A stretch of DNA of 64,000 nt, taken from Halichoerus grypus (lineage: Eukaryota; Chordata; Mammalia; Carnivora; Phocidae). The notes beneath the pieces are model-generated. The model was not told the origin of the DNA and did no database searches. It saw only the letters and a program-made list of their open reading frames with translations. The DNA lies in NCBI RefSeq assembly GCF_964656455.1, contig NC_135720.1, positions 103,118,696 through 103,182,695 on the forward strand. Reading direction: 5' to 3'. The translations under genes were made by a program, and so were the position numbers. The stretch's first letter is position 1; every line of letters begins with the position of its first letter. Below are positions 23,851 to 37,000 of the stretch, piece after piece.

Positions 23851-25779
23851 AGTTTAAACAGCACCCCAGATCAAGGGCCAAATCAAATCCACGGCCAAGC
23901 TAGGACGGTAGAGCAGACACTAAACTTCTTCAACGTGTAGGGTGCTCACCAAAGAAAGTGCCCCAGGTATATAAATCCCCTTCCCCCCGTAATTATTTAT
24001 TTGGCCAAGCTGCTTTCTCTCAACCTATCCACACGCCATCCTTTGCATTTTGCTGACCTTGGTGTTTTGGCTAAAATACCCAGGTGTCGCTGCCATGCTC
24101 CAGGCTCAGATAAAGTTTTGCCAATGGCCATTCCAATGATTTCCAGTAAATGTGCTTCTGAATAAGTTCCAGTGTGATTTCCAGAAAGGAAGTCGTACCC
24201 TAGGGCCACACCAGAGTTCTGGGAAACAGCCACTCCAATAACAGGATGGTCTCAGGCAAGCAGGCCGGTACTACATATCCTGGGCTACCCCAAAACTAAA
24301 GTCATCTCCACTAATCAGGGTATGTGAACCACCTAGAAAACCGCTGTCTTTATTCTTATTCTCAGATACCACGCGAGGAATATGGGAAGCCATGTTAGGA
24401 TACAGTGCCGACCCTCATGAACTGGGACCAAGATTGATACGTTACCATTAACTAAAGTTCATAGGCAATCAATTTATCCAGAGAAGAGTTGTCCAACCTC
24501 CTGCCTAGAGGGTTGAGGTCTGGCGACCTGTATTCTGGGAGCCAACAGAGAGGCAGCCGTCCAGCCTGTGGCCTGTTCTCAGTGCAGAGGCTCACCACTC
24601 CCACCACCACAGGCCTCTAGCTGTACCCACTCTCCCTGATACCCAAGTGTTTCTAGTAGACTCTCCCCAGGGAGTCTGGCCTCGAGGGAGTCTGAAAAAA
24701 GGAAAGGCCACAACAGAAAACACCCAATTATATCACCAGAGGAAGTAGGAATCTTTATAATAGAGCCCAAAATGACCATAGTCTATCAAATGAAATCCTG
24801 TGCCTGAAATCCTAGGCAGGGAGGCTGAGTGAGGATTCTAACTGCCTGTTAGTTATTACATGTTTCAAATAATCTTCCTTTTTTCTAACCTACCTGCACC
24901 CCCACTTTCAGAGGGACCTGGGGCTTCGTATGACTGAGGTCCTTCCCCATGCACCAGCCCCAGGCTGCCTCCAGCACCTACTGAGAGTTTAGCTCTCTCT
25001 AGTCTGGGAAGTGAGCAGCCATGCTTTCTTCAGCTGTCTAGCTTCCAAAATGTTGTTGCTCTTCTCCTTTCCCATCCCCCTTGTCCTCATGGGCTTACAA
25101 CTATCTTTTTTTTTTTTTCCATCAAGATTTTGAAGAAAGTAAAAATGAACTCGCGAGTTTAATTCACCACGTGTAGCCAGAAATTGGAGTGACTGTCTTT
25201 TGTAGGCATCTTTTTGACCAAAAGACTTTGCTATTCCTTAGACTGCCAAGGGCTCAGAGGCATGGAGTCCTCTCAAAAGGAACATTCTAGTCCATAGTCT
25301 TTCATACCCTTTCACCATGCGGGATTACAGAATGTCTAAAAATGGGACTGGAAGCTCTCCTATCTATTGGATATGTCACAATGAGAAATGTGTCACCAAG
25401 TAACCTGAGTGAAGCCAGAGAAGAAAGAAGCAAATGTTTTAAACCTCCCTCAGTTTCCCACAAACGGTAACAGTGCTAAACAAAAGTTTCCTAACAGCCT
25501 GTGCTTTTCCCAAGGCCTTACACATGATTTCCTTCAGGGCCGACGATCTCCCCTTGCTTGCAGAAGTGCATTATCTCTTTTTCGTTGTTCTGTGACAATT
25601 CCTAATACCTAAATGTACCTTCTTCTGGCCTTTAGCTGGACCACTGCAATCTGTGTGATGGCGCTAACTCGAAAGATAGCATAAAGGAAAAGAGACCAAA
25701 GACAAGTTAGCACCAGCTCTGCCCACTGGAGGAACAATAAGGAACATGGATTGACTACTTTGTTCCTGGTCCTGTCCTT

Positions 25780-25960
25780 TATATACTTTTCCTCATTTAC
25801 GCCTCATGACAGACTACAAAGTTGATCCTTCTTATTCCTCCACTTTGCAGGTGAGGAAGGCTGGATTCACAAAGTGCTCGTCTTCAAGCTCACATGGTCT
25901 GGGTGTGAAGCCCACAGTTTGAAACAAGACATGGTGCTCCACTCCCGTAGGAGGTGTGCT
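25780..25960 (-). mobile_element. MIR relic (antisense)
   Basis: Antisense MIR order: 'ttacgcctcatgacagacta', 'tccactttgcaggtgaggaa', then 'ctcacatggtctgggtgtga'. Diverged but recognisable. Confidence 0.6.
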
Positions 25961-27756
25961 TCTGATGGGACAGAGGCAGCTACAGCCCCTAACCCATACA
26001 GCCTCATTGTACCTTCGGCTTGGTAAAGCGCCCTCATGCGCGCTGTATTATTTGACCTCACTGAACGCCCACAGGAAGCGAGCCAATGCCATGGGTGGAA
26101 TACCCTACATTAAATAGCAAAGACAACGCAAAGCATGAAATCTCTAGGGAGAATGGCAGCAGTGCCCAGGCGTTACCGTCACTCCTGTTCTTGGATCTGC
26201 TCTAGCCCCCCTCTGGGTTGGCTACCAGCTCAGCGATTTCCAGGAGAGCACGCAGCCTTGCTTTGTGTCTAATGAACATTGTTTTTGGTCCCAGAAGGAG
26301 GCTGACTTTTCCAGGAGGGGCAGGCTCAAGTAAGGAGAGCTCAGATCCTTGTTCCTTCTCCCCGTCATTCTTTCCTGCTAAAATTGGACAGTGGAAGTTG
26401 ATGTTGGGTCCGGTGATTCATAGATCCAGGAGCAGAAAGAAACATGAAAAAGGCTGGGGATCAGTCTCCTATGCTTGGACAGGATTGTATCTGATCTATC
26501 CAGGGCCCATGGGAAGCTAGCCAAGTCATCAAACCTGAGGAAAGTCATAACAAAATAAGTGGGACTTTGCAAAAATGCAAAGATGTAAAATGTGAGTCAT
26601 ATTATTTCAAGATTAATGAGTGACTGGGCAAGTCTGAGCAGCCGGCCAGCTTTGGGCTCTGGAGGTCTGGCCGTGATTCCATCTCCTAGTGATTGTCCTC
26701 ATTAGCTTAAATATCAGTAGGGAAAATTCTGGGTTTTGTGAGCTGTCTGAGATTCCCAGGACAGCAGCGAAGATTCAAGGGACCTCACTGTAGATGTAGT
26801 ATGAGATAAGGTGAGGTGGATCCCAAGAATATGGAGACCCTCCGACCCCTTGCCTGCCTCTGGAGATAGGTTGCCCACCAGGCCCCGCCAGGCCCTTCCA
26901 TCCCTTCCTTGTCCTCCTTTTTCCCCTTCCTGAACCTTTAAAGATAAACATTTGAACCTGCTCCTATTTGTGTATAAGAGTATAGCTGAAGATGGGAGCC
27001 CATCACCAAAGGCTCGTTTTGTATTTTCTCAGCTGCCTTATAGTAGAGTTTTATACTAGTGAGTTTTTAGGCATTTCTTGAGCTTACCTGAGCTACTTCC
27101 ATCGATCCTTAAAGAGCTCTGCCATAAAGAAATCTCTACCATTAGCTAGCAGGTATCCTTTGTGTTTTATATAGGATTGTATTCTCTTATTAGTCCAAGG
27201 GAAGAAAACCGATCTTTTCGATAGTTCAGTTATGTATATTATAATTGTGTGGTTACATAACTGCTTCCTCTGCTGACCACATCCCTCAGTAAGCACATGA
27301 CAAGTGCCTTGAGAGCAAGGGTAAGTGCCTTATGCTGCTTAGCTTGACCTAGAACACCTAGTCCTGTGCTGAGCATCTATTAAGTGCTCAATAAGTCTTT
27401 GGTGAGTAAAATGGGTAAATAAATCAGATGATTTAAAATCCCAATGATATATACAAATCATAACAAAACTGAAAAAAAAAAAAATAAACCTTCACACAAG
27501 ATTACAAGAAAACTGTCCATGAAAAAATAAATACCTGGCTACTTGACCTATTCTCATAGACTTCTTCAATTGCAATCTCAATTTGATGGAAGAAAACAAG
27601 GCCACCATTCATTCACTCGACAAATAATTTATTGAGGACTTACTATGCTCCAGGCACTGAAATAGGCCTTTGAAAAACGAGACATCTTGCTGGAAAAGAC
27701 AATCCAAGTTCCTGCCTGAACTGAGCTTACTTTTATAGCGGTTAGTGGTTGGAAAG

Positions 27757-28018
27757 TGTTATGGATTGAATTGTGTTCCCCAAAATCATATGTTGAAGCC
27801 CTAACACCCAATGTGACTGTATTTGGAGATAGGACCTTCAGGGAGATAGTTAATATTAAATGAGTTCATAAGTGTGGGGCTCTAATCTGATAGGATTGGT
27901 ATCCTTATAACAAGAAGAAGAGACAACAGAGATCTCTCTCTGCTGAGAAAATAAATTTCTGTGTTTGAGCCACGCAACCTGTGGTATTTTGGTACAGCAG
28001 CCCGAGCAGACCGATACG
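27757..28018 (+). mobile_element. MLT1-type solo LTR (internally deleted)
   Basis: Begins with 'tgttatggattgaattgtgt' and continues with 'atatgttgaagccctaacac', 'gatttggagata'-like and 'ggtatccttataacaagaag' segments. It ends with 'tgtggtattttggtacagca' and 'cccgagcaga'. This is the standard layout of a mammalian MLT1 (ERVL-MaLR) LTR. At about 260 bp it is shorter than usual, and the segment after 'gagatctctctctgctgag' has lost the middle part. Confidence 0.85.
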
Positions 28019-28599
28019 AAGAGTGTCAGTGTAAGAAGAGAGGAGAGGAGAAAGGCAAGAAAGGAAATTGCTTACAGAACAGAATGATTTTGATCATGAA
28101 TTAAAGTTTTTGTCATTTATTTAATGAGTTAAGATCACTACTATTTTTAGGGATTCCAGGAAAGGAAAATCTACAACTTCCCTTGATAATCCCCTTGAAG
28201 ATTACTTAGCTTTCTCAACCCTGTCTAAAGCCTTCCACTGCATGGTTATGTTTAATGTTTATCTACCTCCTGAGGCTCATAGCCTACTCCCAAAGCAAGT
28301 TTCGGCCTGGTTCACATGCAGCTTCCGCAGCTCAGAGTCTGGCCTAAATATAGCTGCATCCCTCCCAGGGTTTTCTCATTTCTCCTGGGAACCAAATTCT
28401 TTGATTCTCAGTTCTGGTTTTAATTGGCCAACTGGGTAATTTATTTCCACATATAAGCCATCTCTTTGCAGTATTTCTGAATCACCAAAGAGAGTCTACC
28501 TTCCCTTGGCTCTTGGAATTAGGTAAGCATATACCTCAGCTAAATGCTGCATGGGCCTGGTCTCTGCTCACACAGCTAAACTTGGGGTGTTTACATCTA

Positions 28600-29160
28600 T
28601 ATCTATTGCCACTTAATAAATGACCACAAAGTTAGCAGTTTAAACAACACATACTTACTGTCTCTGTGTTTGTGGGTCAGGGAGGCAGCCTAGCTGGGTC
28701 CTCTACTTCTGGTCTCTCACAGACTGCATCAAGTTATTGACAGGACTGGGCTCTTATCTGAAAGTTTGAGTGGGGAAGGATCCACTTTCCAGCTCACTCC
28801 GATTGTTGGCAGAATTCTGTTCCTTACAGGCTGCTGGACTGAGGGCTTCGGGTTCCTGACAGCTGTTGGCCAAGCCCGCTCTCACTTCCTTGCCACGTGG
28901 TCCTCTTCAACATGTTCATTACTTCAGCGAAGCATGAGAGCCAAGAGGGCACATAGAATCTGTCAGCAAGACAGAAGTTACAATCACTTGTAACTTAATC
29001 ATGGAAATGACATCTCATCACCTTTGCCATTGTCCTATTGATCAGAAACAAGTCACTAGGTCTAAACCACTCAAGGCAGTTGTGGGTTGATTACATGAAA
29101 ATGTGAGTAGTAGGAGAGAGGCATCACCAGGGGCCATCTTAGAAGCTACCCACCACAGTG
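28600..29160. mobile_element. Old interspersed repeat, family unassigned (copy 2)
   Basis: The start 'ctattgccacttaataaatg' and the block 'agtttaaacaacacatactt' parallel the copy at 9655-10165. The rest includes 'ggggaaggatccactttcca', 'ccttgccacgtggtcctctt' and the end 'ggggccatcttagaagctac'. This is a longer and better-preserved copy. I recognise the sequence as a widespread mammalian repeat but do not trust my memory for its name. Confidence 0.65.
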
Positions 29161-29639
29161 TTGGTGAGCAGAAAATAAGCCACTGTGATCTCTCAGTCAT
29201 CTCTACGTTTCTCCTGCATCCTTGGAAGAACTATTTACCTCCCTGTTTCTTAAGAAAAGGAAGTCTAAGAAGGTGATATTGGTTTCACTGTGATCATCAA
29301 CCTCTTAGAACTCAGAAATTCTACCTATGCGATTTCTCCTGCACTCCTTACATCCATTACCGTTGGCCACTTGGCTGACTGACAGGCACCACCTATTAAA
29401 TTCATCCTGGACAGAACTTACATAATGTCTCCCAAAAACTACTCTTCGTCTCCCAGGAGACAGACCATCCTATAGCAGTTTCTCAAGCCAGAAACTATAA
29501 AGTTACCCCTGACTCTTTCCTTTCTCTCTCTCACTGCCTTTGTGGAGTAAAATATTAAACAAGTAGTTGGATGAAGTATGATAAGTTATATGGCACGGGA
29601 CCTACATGGCAATAGGGGTAGTTATTTGGTGATATTGGT

Positions 29640-29830
29640 GCAACAAGGGGATCCCATTGTGATTTGGGTGAATTAATTTACCTCTCTAAGGTCTAGTTTT
29701 TTTAACTAAAAAAACGTGGGTAATAATAGGAGACATACGTCAGAGTTGTGAGGATAAAATGAGATGACGTCTGTAAAAAGTTTAGCATACTATCTTACAT
29801 CTTACGAGCCCTCAGTATATGTTTGCGGCT
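29640..29830 (+). mobile_element. MIR relic
   Basis: The sense 3' half of MIR: 'aatttacctctctaaggtct', a poly-T/poly-A interruption, 'agttgtgaggataaaatgag' and a decayed end. Confidence 0.65.
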
Positions 29831-32800
29831 GTCCAGCGATTAGGGAACCACACTATGGCCATCTTCATTTGCTCACTACCTCAACAGTCTCTTCTCAAAA
29901 CCTCCCCTTTAGAAGCTAAGAAACTGATAAGAAACTAAATACACATTTTCCCAACCCCTTGTGTAGCTGCGGATGCCTGAGGACACAGTTCTTAGAAATG
30001 TTTTGTTCTTCTGATAAGAACCTCTTCCTTCCTTAAACATGAATTGGTGTCTGCAGTTTCAGCAGCCATTTGCATCCATGAGATAACAAGCATGTGGTTG
30101 AAGAGCCACACACTAAGGATGGGGGAGGAGACGGAGATTGTGTCTCTGATGACGTTGTCCAGCGGCAGAGCCGAAGCCAACATCCAGCTGCCTTCAAGCC
30201 TCTTGTCATCGAAGGAAAAGAAACCTCTGAATGGGAAAGCCACTGTCGGTCAGGCATTCTGTAATTTGCGATTGAAAACTCTCCTCACAGGTACATGTTT
30301 CAATACACTGCAACTCAAATAGCTGAAATTTTAAGCCAGAAAGTTGGACGAAGGTCACAATCTCCAGCAATTTTGAAATTCTACTTTTTTCCACATTAGG
30401 CAGCTTCTCACAGATGGTATAAACACAGGAAAATAGTGTGAACTTTATAACCTGCTCTATTTGTTCTTCTCATTATTAATTTATTACATATATTTAAAAA
30501 TTATATTCCTGACAGTGAAAGAGTTCTAATATTATGTCAAAGAAGCAGCAAAGAGAAAAGGCATGAGCAGAAAAAAGAGGCAGAACGTCTGAGACAACAA
30601 ACAAAAGAGGAAGAAGAAAAGTATATTGATATAACCATAGACAGCATCAGCCCTTAATTTCCCAAGTTTTTAGAGAATTGATCTTAGATTTTGCCTCCAA
30701 GGGTATATTCATTATGAGACTTTCCCCTCATTTTATCTCTTCCTGAGAAGTCTCAAGAGTGGCATTTTGGGATCATGAAAGACATATATATATATACAGT
30801 TATCAGATGGGCAATATGAGAAGTAGATTTGTGCCTAACTCGTGTAAATTCAGGACCCAATGAGGACTTGCCTGCTGCTGCAAAATATCTCATCCACAGT
30901 CTTGCCTAGAAATGTTAATACCTGGCTGAAAATGCTGCCAGGAGAATTCCTGCAGTGCAGCTGACCCACCAGAGAGACTGGTTCTAGAATCTCAGTGACC
31001 ACTGGCTATGAAACGCTTGAAATGTGGCCAGTGCCCCACGTTGAAATGAAAATATTTGGTATACATTTTAGAACATAGAATAAAACATGTTCTAAAATTA
31101 ATTTAATCTGTGTCCTTTATTTTAATATGGTCACTAGAAAATTTTAATTTCTCCATGTGCCTCTTGCTACATTTTTATGAAAGTCCTGCTCTCAACATGC
31201 CTCTCATAAGAACAGTGACCCGACTTCATTTACCAGATTGAAAGAATTGAGCTCCCAATGGACTAGCCACTGGGTGTGGACATTTCCATGTGCAGGGCAG
31301 ATAGGGCTAAGCAGAAGTGGGTATGATTCTGACAAATGGGGAGCATGCTTAATTAGGTCTATGAGAGGCTGGGGAGTGTGGAGGAAAAAGGAAAATCCTT
31401 GTGATAGTTGGCTGCGAAATTTTGTTCAGGCCATGGTACAATCCCACCCAGGGCTCATTCCATCCACCTTGGGCTGTTCTCCGCTTCTTGTACTATCTGT
31501 CCACCTTGGTCACCTTCCCAGGGATGTTTGGTCTCCATGACCTATTTCACATAGCTGCTTCTTCCAGTACCTTCCATGCCTGCCAGCATGATGGATTTCA
31601 ATGCCCTGAGACCACTGCTATGGAATTCTAGTTGCAAAGTAAGCAAATGGAGCCAAAGTGATAAATGTTTTGCTGCACAGCAGAGATCCAGGCAGTTAAC
31701 TCAGACACAGAACTGCTGAACTATTCTTGAAATGAGCTACAGGTAGAGAGTCTCATCCATCTTCTGCTTGGAGCCTTCAAGGCCTCCATCGCCTGTGATA
31801 TATTGTCAGTTACCATTATGAGCCTGGAGTCGCATAGCACTTCCTCTCTGAAGAGCATTGGCTGTGCTGGAGAAACTCATTAAACGAACAAGTCAGTGGA
31901 GCTTTAATAAACAATCAGATTAACGGCCCAGTAGGAGAGTTATAATCCCGAAAGTGTTAGATTTAAAACCTCACTAAGCCCAAGTGTGGGTCAGCAGAAG
32001 CGTTCGCCTCCAAATGATTTTTGGACAAAAAGCCATTACATTACCTGGCGGTCTCAGTGGGTTCCTTTTAAATTTAGTCTTATTTGAGAGTATTTACCAA
32101 AAAAGGCATTTTCCAGATGACAAGACTTTTGTTTTATAACGTTGTGTGAGCCAAACCCCAAACCATCCACATTTTTAAAATTAATGAAGAAAAAAAAAAA
32201 AAGCACATTTACTTGGGGGTGGAGTTGCTAGTCAGATTTGAAGGATGTTTAACTCCAACAAATGCCCTCTGTTTAGGGGGGTCTCCTGGCAAGGGCTTCT
32301 CTTTATCTTTGTAGTAGAAGCCAAGCTATTCCAGGGCCTCGAGTCTTCAGCCAGCTTAGTTAGTATGGAAGGGAGGCAAAGAGTCTAGAAGAAAGCTTCC
32401 CTCCTTGTCCCAAATCAGTTGGTGAACAGCTGCCAGGAAGGTCAGGTATCACGTCTGAATTAGAGAGCTGGAAATAGAGGGAAGCCATTTATAAGGGAGT
32501 GTGAACCTGAGACCATACTTCACTTGCCTGTAGACAGCATCCAGGAAGACAGAACCAGGAGTCAGAAGACAGAATGCGTTGGCTGAAGTTGCTAAGGAGA
32601 CTCACCTACCTCAAGAGGAATGTTCCTTGCTGTGTGCTTACGCGGGAAGGTCAGCCAAGCCGTGGCTGGGTAAAAATTCACCCTGGGAAAAGTGGCCAGT
32701 TTCCTTGGCAGTCTCTATACTCCCTCACAGAAGGACGTGGGAATCCATTGACTTGCTTGGTGAGAAAGTTGGCGTGATGCCCCCATGCTGGTGTTCTTGA

Positions 32801-32989
32801 GATACCAACATTTGACTCTGGGGTTTGGCCAATACACTATGTCCACAATCTATCTCCTTTCTATGGTCCATGAAGTGGTCACTTGACGTCTGTGGCAGAT
32901 GCTATTGGTTGCTTTTCCCAAATCAGTATCGCTGGGTGAAAAGCAAGGTGTCAGCATGGCCACACTCCATCCAGAGGCTCTAAGGGAGC

Positions 32990-33285
32990 ACGGGTTTCTT
33001 GATTCTCTCAGCCTCTGGTGGCTGTTGGCATTCCTTAGTGTGGCCACACCACTCCATTCTCTGCCTCTCTGGTCACATTGACTTCTCTTCTTCTGGGTGG
33101 TGTCAAGTCTCCTTCTGCTTCCCTCTCATAGAGACACCTGAGATGGCATTTAGGGCCCACGCGGATAATCTGGGAAGATCTCCCTATCTCAAAGCCCCTT
33201 TTTTTTTTGCCATATAAAAATAACATGCACAGGTTCCAGGAACTAGAGTGCAGATATCTTCAGGGGGGTGCTATTTTCCAGCCAA
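32990..33285. mobile_element. Old interspersed repeat fragment, family unassigned
   Basis: The strings 'ctctcatagagacacctgag', 'agggcccacgcggataatct', 'gggaagatctccctatctca' and 'aggttccaggaactagag' occur in the order typical of a common old mammalian repeat. The family is not named here. A T-rich run interrupts it near 33202. Confidence 0.55.
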
Positions 33286-33860
33286 CACATTCCCTGTGGA
33301 AATGGAGGAAGGATGAGATGTCCAGAGCTGTGGATGCCAACTAATGATCACAGAGGGACAAGCCGGAGGAACCAGAGCAGAAGGAAGGAATGCAGCTGGG
33401 TTCTGACCCGGTTATGCGGCTGACATAGCCAAACCTGGAATCATCACCCCTGGCCTTGCATTTAAGTGAGATAACAAACCCCAAAGTTTAAGGTACCTGG
33501 AACTGAGGGTAATGTTACCACAGATTAGTTCCTAATGGACACAGCTACCGACTTTTTATTTTTATTTTTTTTACCTAAGAAGATGATAAAGATAAAGATG
33601 ATATGCTAAATGTCGGCTAACAGACACCTGAAAAGATGCTCAATATCACTCATCATCAGGGAAATACATCATCAGGAAAATGCAACTCAAAACCTCACAC
33701 CTGTAGGAATGGCTAAAATCATCAACACAGGAACAACAGGTGTTAGTGAGGATGGAGAAGAAAAGAACACTCATGCACTGTTGGTGGGAATGCAAACTGG
33801 TGCAGCCACTCTGGAGAACAGTATGGAGGTTCCTCAAAAAGTTAAAAACAGAACTGCCCT

Positions 33861-34057
33861 GGGGCACCTGGGTGGCTCTGTCGGTTAAGCATCTGCCTTT
33901 GGCTCGGGTCATGATCCCAGGACATGACCCATCCCAGCCCCACATTGGGCTCCCTGCTCAGTGGGGAGCCTGCTTCTCCCTCTCCCTCTGCCTACTTCTC
34001 CCCCTTCTTGTGCTCTCTTTCTCTAATAAATAAATAAATAAAACCCTTAAAAAAAAT
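33861..34057 (+). mobile_element. Can-SINE inside L1
   Basis: A full-length sense copy with a (TAAA)n tail. It is flanked by a 17-bp duplication of L1 sequence with one mismatch (33844-33860 and 34058-34074; core AGAACTGCCCT), which proves insertion after the L1. Confidence 0.97.
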
Positions 34058-34469
34058 AAAAATAGAACTGCCCTATGACCCAGCAATTGCACTACTAGGT
34101 ATTTACCCAAAGGATACAAAAATACAGATTCAAAGGGACACATGCATCCTGATGTTTATAGCAGCATTATCAACAAAAGCCAAGCTATGGAGAGAGTCCA
34201 GATGTCCATTGACTGATGAATGGATGAAGATGTGCTATGTATATACAATGGAATATTACTCAGCCATCCAAAAGAAGGAAATCTTGCCATTTGCAATGAC
34301 ATGGATGGAGCTAGAGAGTATAATGCTAAGTGAAATAAGTCAGAGAAAGAAAATACCATAAGATCTCATTCATATGTGGAATTAAAAAAAGAAAACAGAT
34401 GAACATATGGGAAGGGGTAAAGATAAAAAGAAGAGAGGGAAACAAGCCATAAGAAACTCTTAATGATAG

Positions 34470-34668
34470 GGGCACCTGAGTGGCTCAGTCGTTAAGCATC
34501 TGCCTTTGGCTCAGGTCATGATCGCAGGGTCCTGGGATCGAGCCCCGCATCGGGTTCCCTGCGCAGCAAGAAGCCTGCTTCTCCCTCTCCCGCTCCCCCT
34601 GCTTGTGTTCCCTCTCTCGCTGTGTCTCTCTCTGTCAAATAAATAAAATCTTTAAAAAAAAAAAAAAA
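34470..34668 (+). mobile_element. Can-SINE inside L1 3' UTR (young-looking)
   Basis: A full-length sense copy ending in a long A run. The 19-bp target-site duplication AAGAAACTCTTAATGATAG is perfect (34451-34469 and 34669-34687). The intact duplication and clean tail suggest this is among the youngest insertions in the window. Confidence 0.97.
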
Positions 34669-35304
34669 AAGAAACTCTTAATGATAGAGAGCAAACTGAG
34701 GGTTGATGGAGGGAGGTGGGTGGGGGAGGGGTTGGTGGGTGATGGACATTAAGGAGGGCACTTGTGATGAGCCCTGGGTGCTGTATATAAGTGATGAGCC
34801 ACTGAATTCTACTCCTGAAACCAATATTGCACTGTATGTTAACCAACTAAAATCTAAATTTAAAAGAGATAATAAGCTAAATGTAAAGGGGTCACTTTTG
34901 CCATTATTCTTATAAAAGATTTTGTGATTCACATAATCTTTTGATGTTATTCCCTTTTATAATATTCTAATTGCTTTCCTGCATCTGTATTATTGTCCTC
35001 ACAAAATAGAGAGCTCTATAGGAACAGGGATGCTAAATCTTTTGACTCTTACCTATGACACACTGCTGGGGCAAAGGAAATAACTCATTAAATTATCAGC
35101 TACTCAATCAATTTGAATATTAAAGTCCTTCATTAGAATTGATTATATTTGGATTATCTGTGGATTTCCAGTGCAAATGGTAAGATAGTTTCCTATAAGA
35201 ATTAATAACTATGCTGTGTTCACATTTCATATGCAGAATACAGTTTCCATTATCTTCTTGAGGGTTCATAATGCTCCAAGCACTATGCCAAGTAAATAAC
35301 ATTC

Positions 35305-35363
35305 CCTGTCTCTGTCTCTCCCTCTGTCTCTCTGTCTCTGTCTCTTTCACACACACACACACA
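35305..35363. repeat. (TCTCTG)n/(CA)n compound microsatellite
   Basis: CT-rich units of TGTCTC and TCTCTG type run into a CA stretch of about 8 units (about 35347-35363). Confidence 0.9.
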
Positions 35364-36834
35364 TTTCTTATTTAACTCTCATACCATTCTTCTAGAAAAT
35401 TATCTCCAGCTTACAAATGAGGAACCTGAAACACCAGTTGGCTAAATAACTAACACAGAATCACAAAGCTAGTAAGGACCAGACCCTAGATTCAAACCAA
35501 TATCCAATGGATTCCAAACTCTATGAGCTTTCTCTCACACATGCTGCCTCCCACATGCTATACTATTTCCATAAAGTGATCCAAGATCTTTCTCAGAAAG
35601 ATTTGGGGGGAAAGGATTTAAGAAAAGGAAAATATAAATAAATACATACATACATACCATTTGGGTTGATTGCCCTATCCCACATTTGAAGCCAAGAATA
35701 AGAAGAAAAGTGGGAAAGATACTGTGGGAAGAAGAGAGGAAATCGGGGAAAGACAGGAAAAGAAAGAGGAAGAAGGTCTTAGCCCCTTTGGAGACCTGCC
35801 TTCTTGATAATGGTAACCATGGGAACTCTGGCCACCCACTTTAGTAGAAATCACCAGTTTCTACCTGCGATAATTTATTTGTAACTGAACATGCCTCAAT
35901 CACCAGCATTTCAGAACTAAGGCTGAGTTTACCCCTTAAAGTACAATGGAAATGTCATTGCCTAAGACTGGGCAAAGCAGTCATCCAGTGCAGGGGAGAA
36001 TTTCCCCAGTGATAAAGTTTAAAGGGAGGACAGGAAATAAGAACAAAATCCTGCCTATTCAAAATACATATATTGCATATATTATAGGGTTTTATATTTA
36101 CATATAAGCAACTATATATAATTGTGTATATATGTTTACATATTTCCCAAGACATACTATTACCTGATAAAAAGAATAATGCATACAACATAAATACCAC
36201 TTATGTTAAAAAAGAACAAACCAACAAGTCCAGAGTATTTTTATTTTGACTTTCCTTATTCTACCTTGGAAATTTTCAGTATTTAAAAATTCCGATAAAA
36301 TCCAACAAACTAATACCAATTCCAAGCATTCCTTTTCTCTCACATTTACCGCCTCCACAGTTTTTAAACACAACAGTGGTATCTGATAGTATATCATCAA
36401 TGATGCCAACTCTTTCCAAAAACACTAGACGGGATGGAAATTAACTATTAAAAGATCTTAAATCTTTCTGTCTAGAGATTCTGACTATTTCAGCAACTTC
36501 TCAATGGCCAAGATAAGTAAACATTTTATGCATGGGTCAACATGATTTAACTATTCCAGAAAATTCTTACTCAGGAAATGAGACTGTTAACCAATAAATA
36601 ACTTGATTGTTGTCAGGAATTCCTCCAAGTACATGTGTCCAGAAAGGTGTTTCCTTAGATGGAGAAGCAGTTCTCCTATTGAGACAATGGCGTACTCAAC
36701 AGTGTCCTTATCTAGACTCACTTCCAGATCCATGCTTTGTTGCATCCACCAATCCAAAATACATGATGCCATAAATTTTATCCAATTCTCAATCAGTTTT
36801 CTGCCTTGAAAGAACTGCCTTAAACCACTTGACC

Positions 36835-37000
36835 CCAAGCAACAAAATCCAATAAATAACCTCTCTGCCCACCCCTCTGGGGCATGTTAAGACTGTTAAA
36901 GTGGAATTCTCCTTCACCGCAGTGGGTCTAATAAACTTAGCTTTATTTGATCGATAGGTTTTCCAGTGGTCTTTTGGGGAGCTGACAGTCAACACCTCTA
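36835..37000 (+). mobile_element. Possible LTR 3' part
   Basis: The stretch has an LTR-like layout: 'gtgggtctaataaacttagc' with an AATAAA signal, a following T-rich R/U5-like part, and 'ggtcttttggggagctgaca' before a CA end. I could not find a matching partner LTR or internal retroviral genes nearby. The bottom strand of the adjacent 36587-36838 is open for 83 codons of unknown origin. Confidence 0.3.

Larger units (their letters stand above)
33613..34868 (+). mobile_element. L1 3' end, interrupted by two Can-SINEs
   Basis: Carnivore L1: the end of ORF2 ('gaaaagatgctcaatatcac', 'ttggtgggaatgcaaactgg', 'agcaattgcactactaggta', 'tacaatggaatattactcag'), then the 3' UTR ('gagggttgatggagggaggt', 'ggcacttgtgatgagccctg', 'ccaatattgcactgtatgtt'). 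It is 5'-truncated. Two Can-SINEs at 33861-34057 and 34470-34668 split it into three parts, and the L1 sequence resumes exactly after each target-site duplication. ORF2 carries stops and frameshifts. Confidence 0.95.

Noticed and set aside
33610..34361. Several 60-97 codon frames on the plus strand
   Set aside because: They are decayed L1 ORF2 pieces and Can-SINE read-through.
36587..36838. An 83-codon minus-strand frame of balanced composition
   Set aside because: It looks more protein-like than most, but I could not match it to any family, and it has no start context, exon boundaries or neighbours that fit. It may be part of an unrecognised retroelement.
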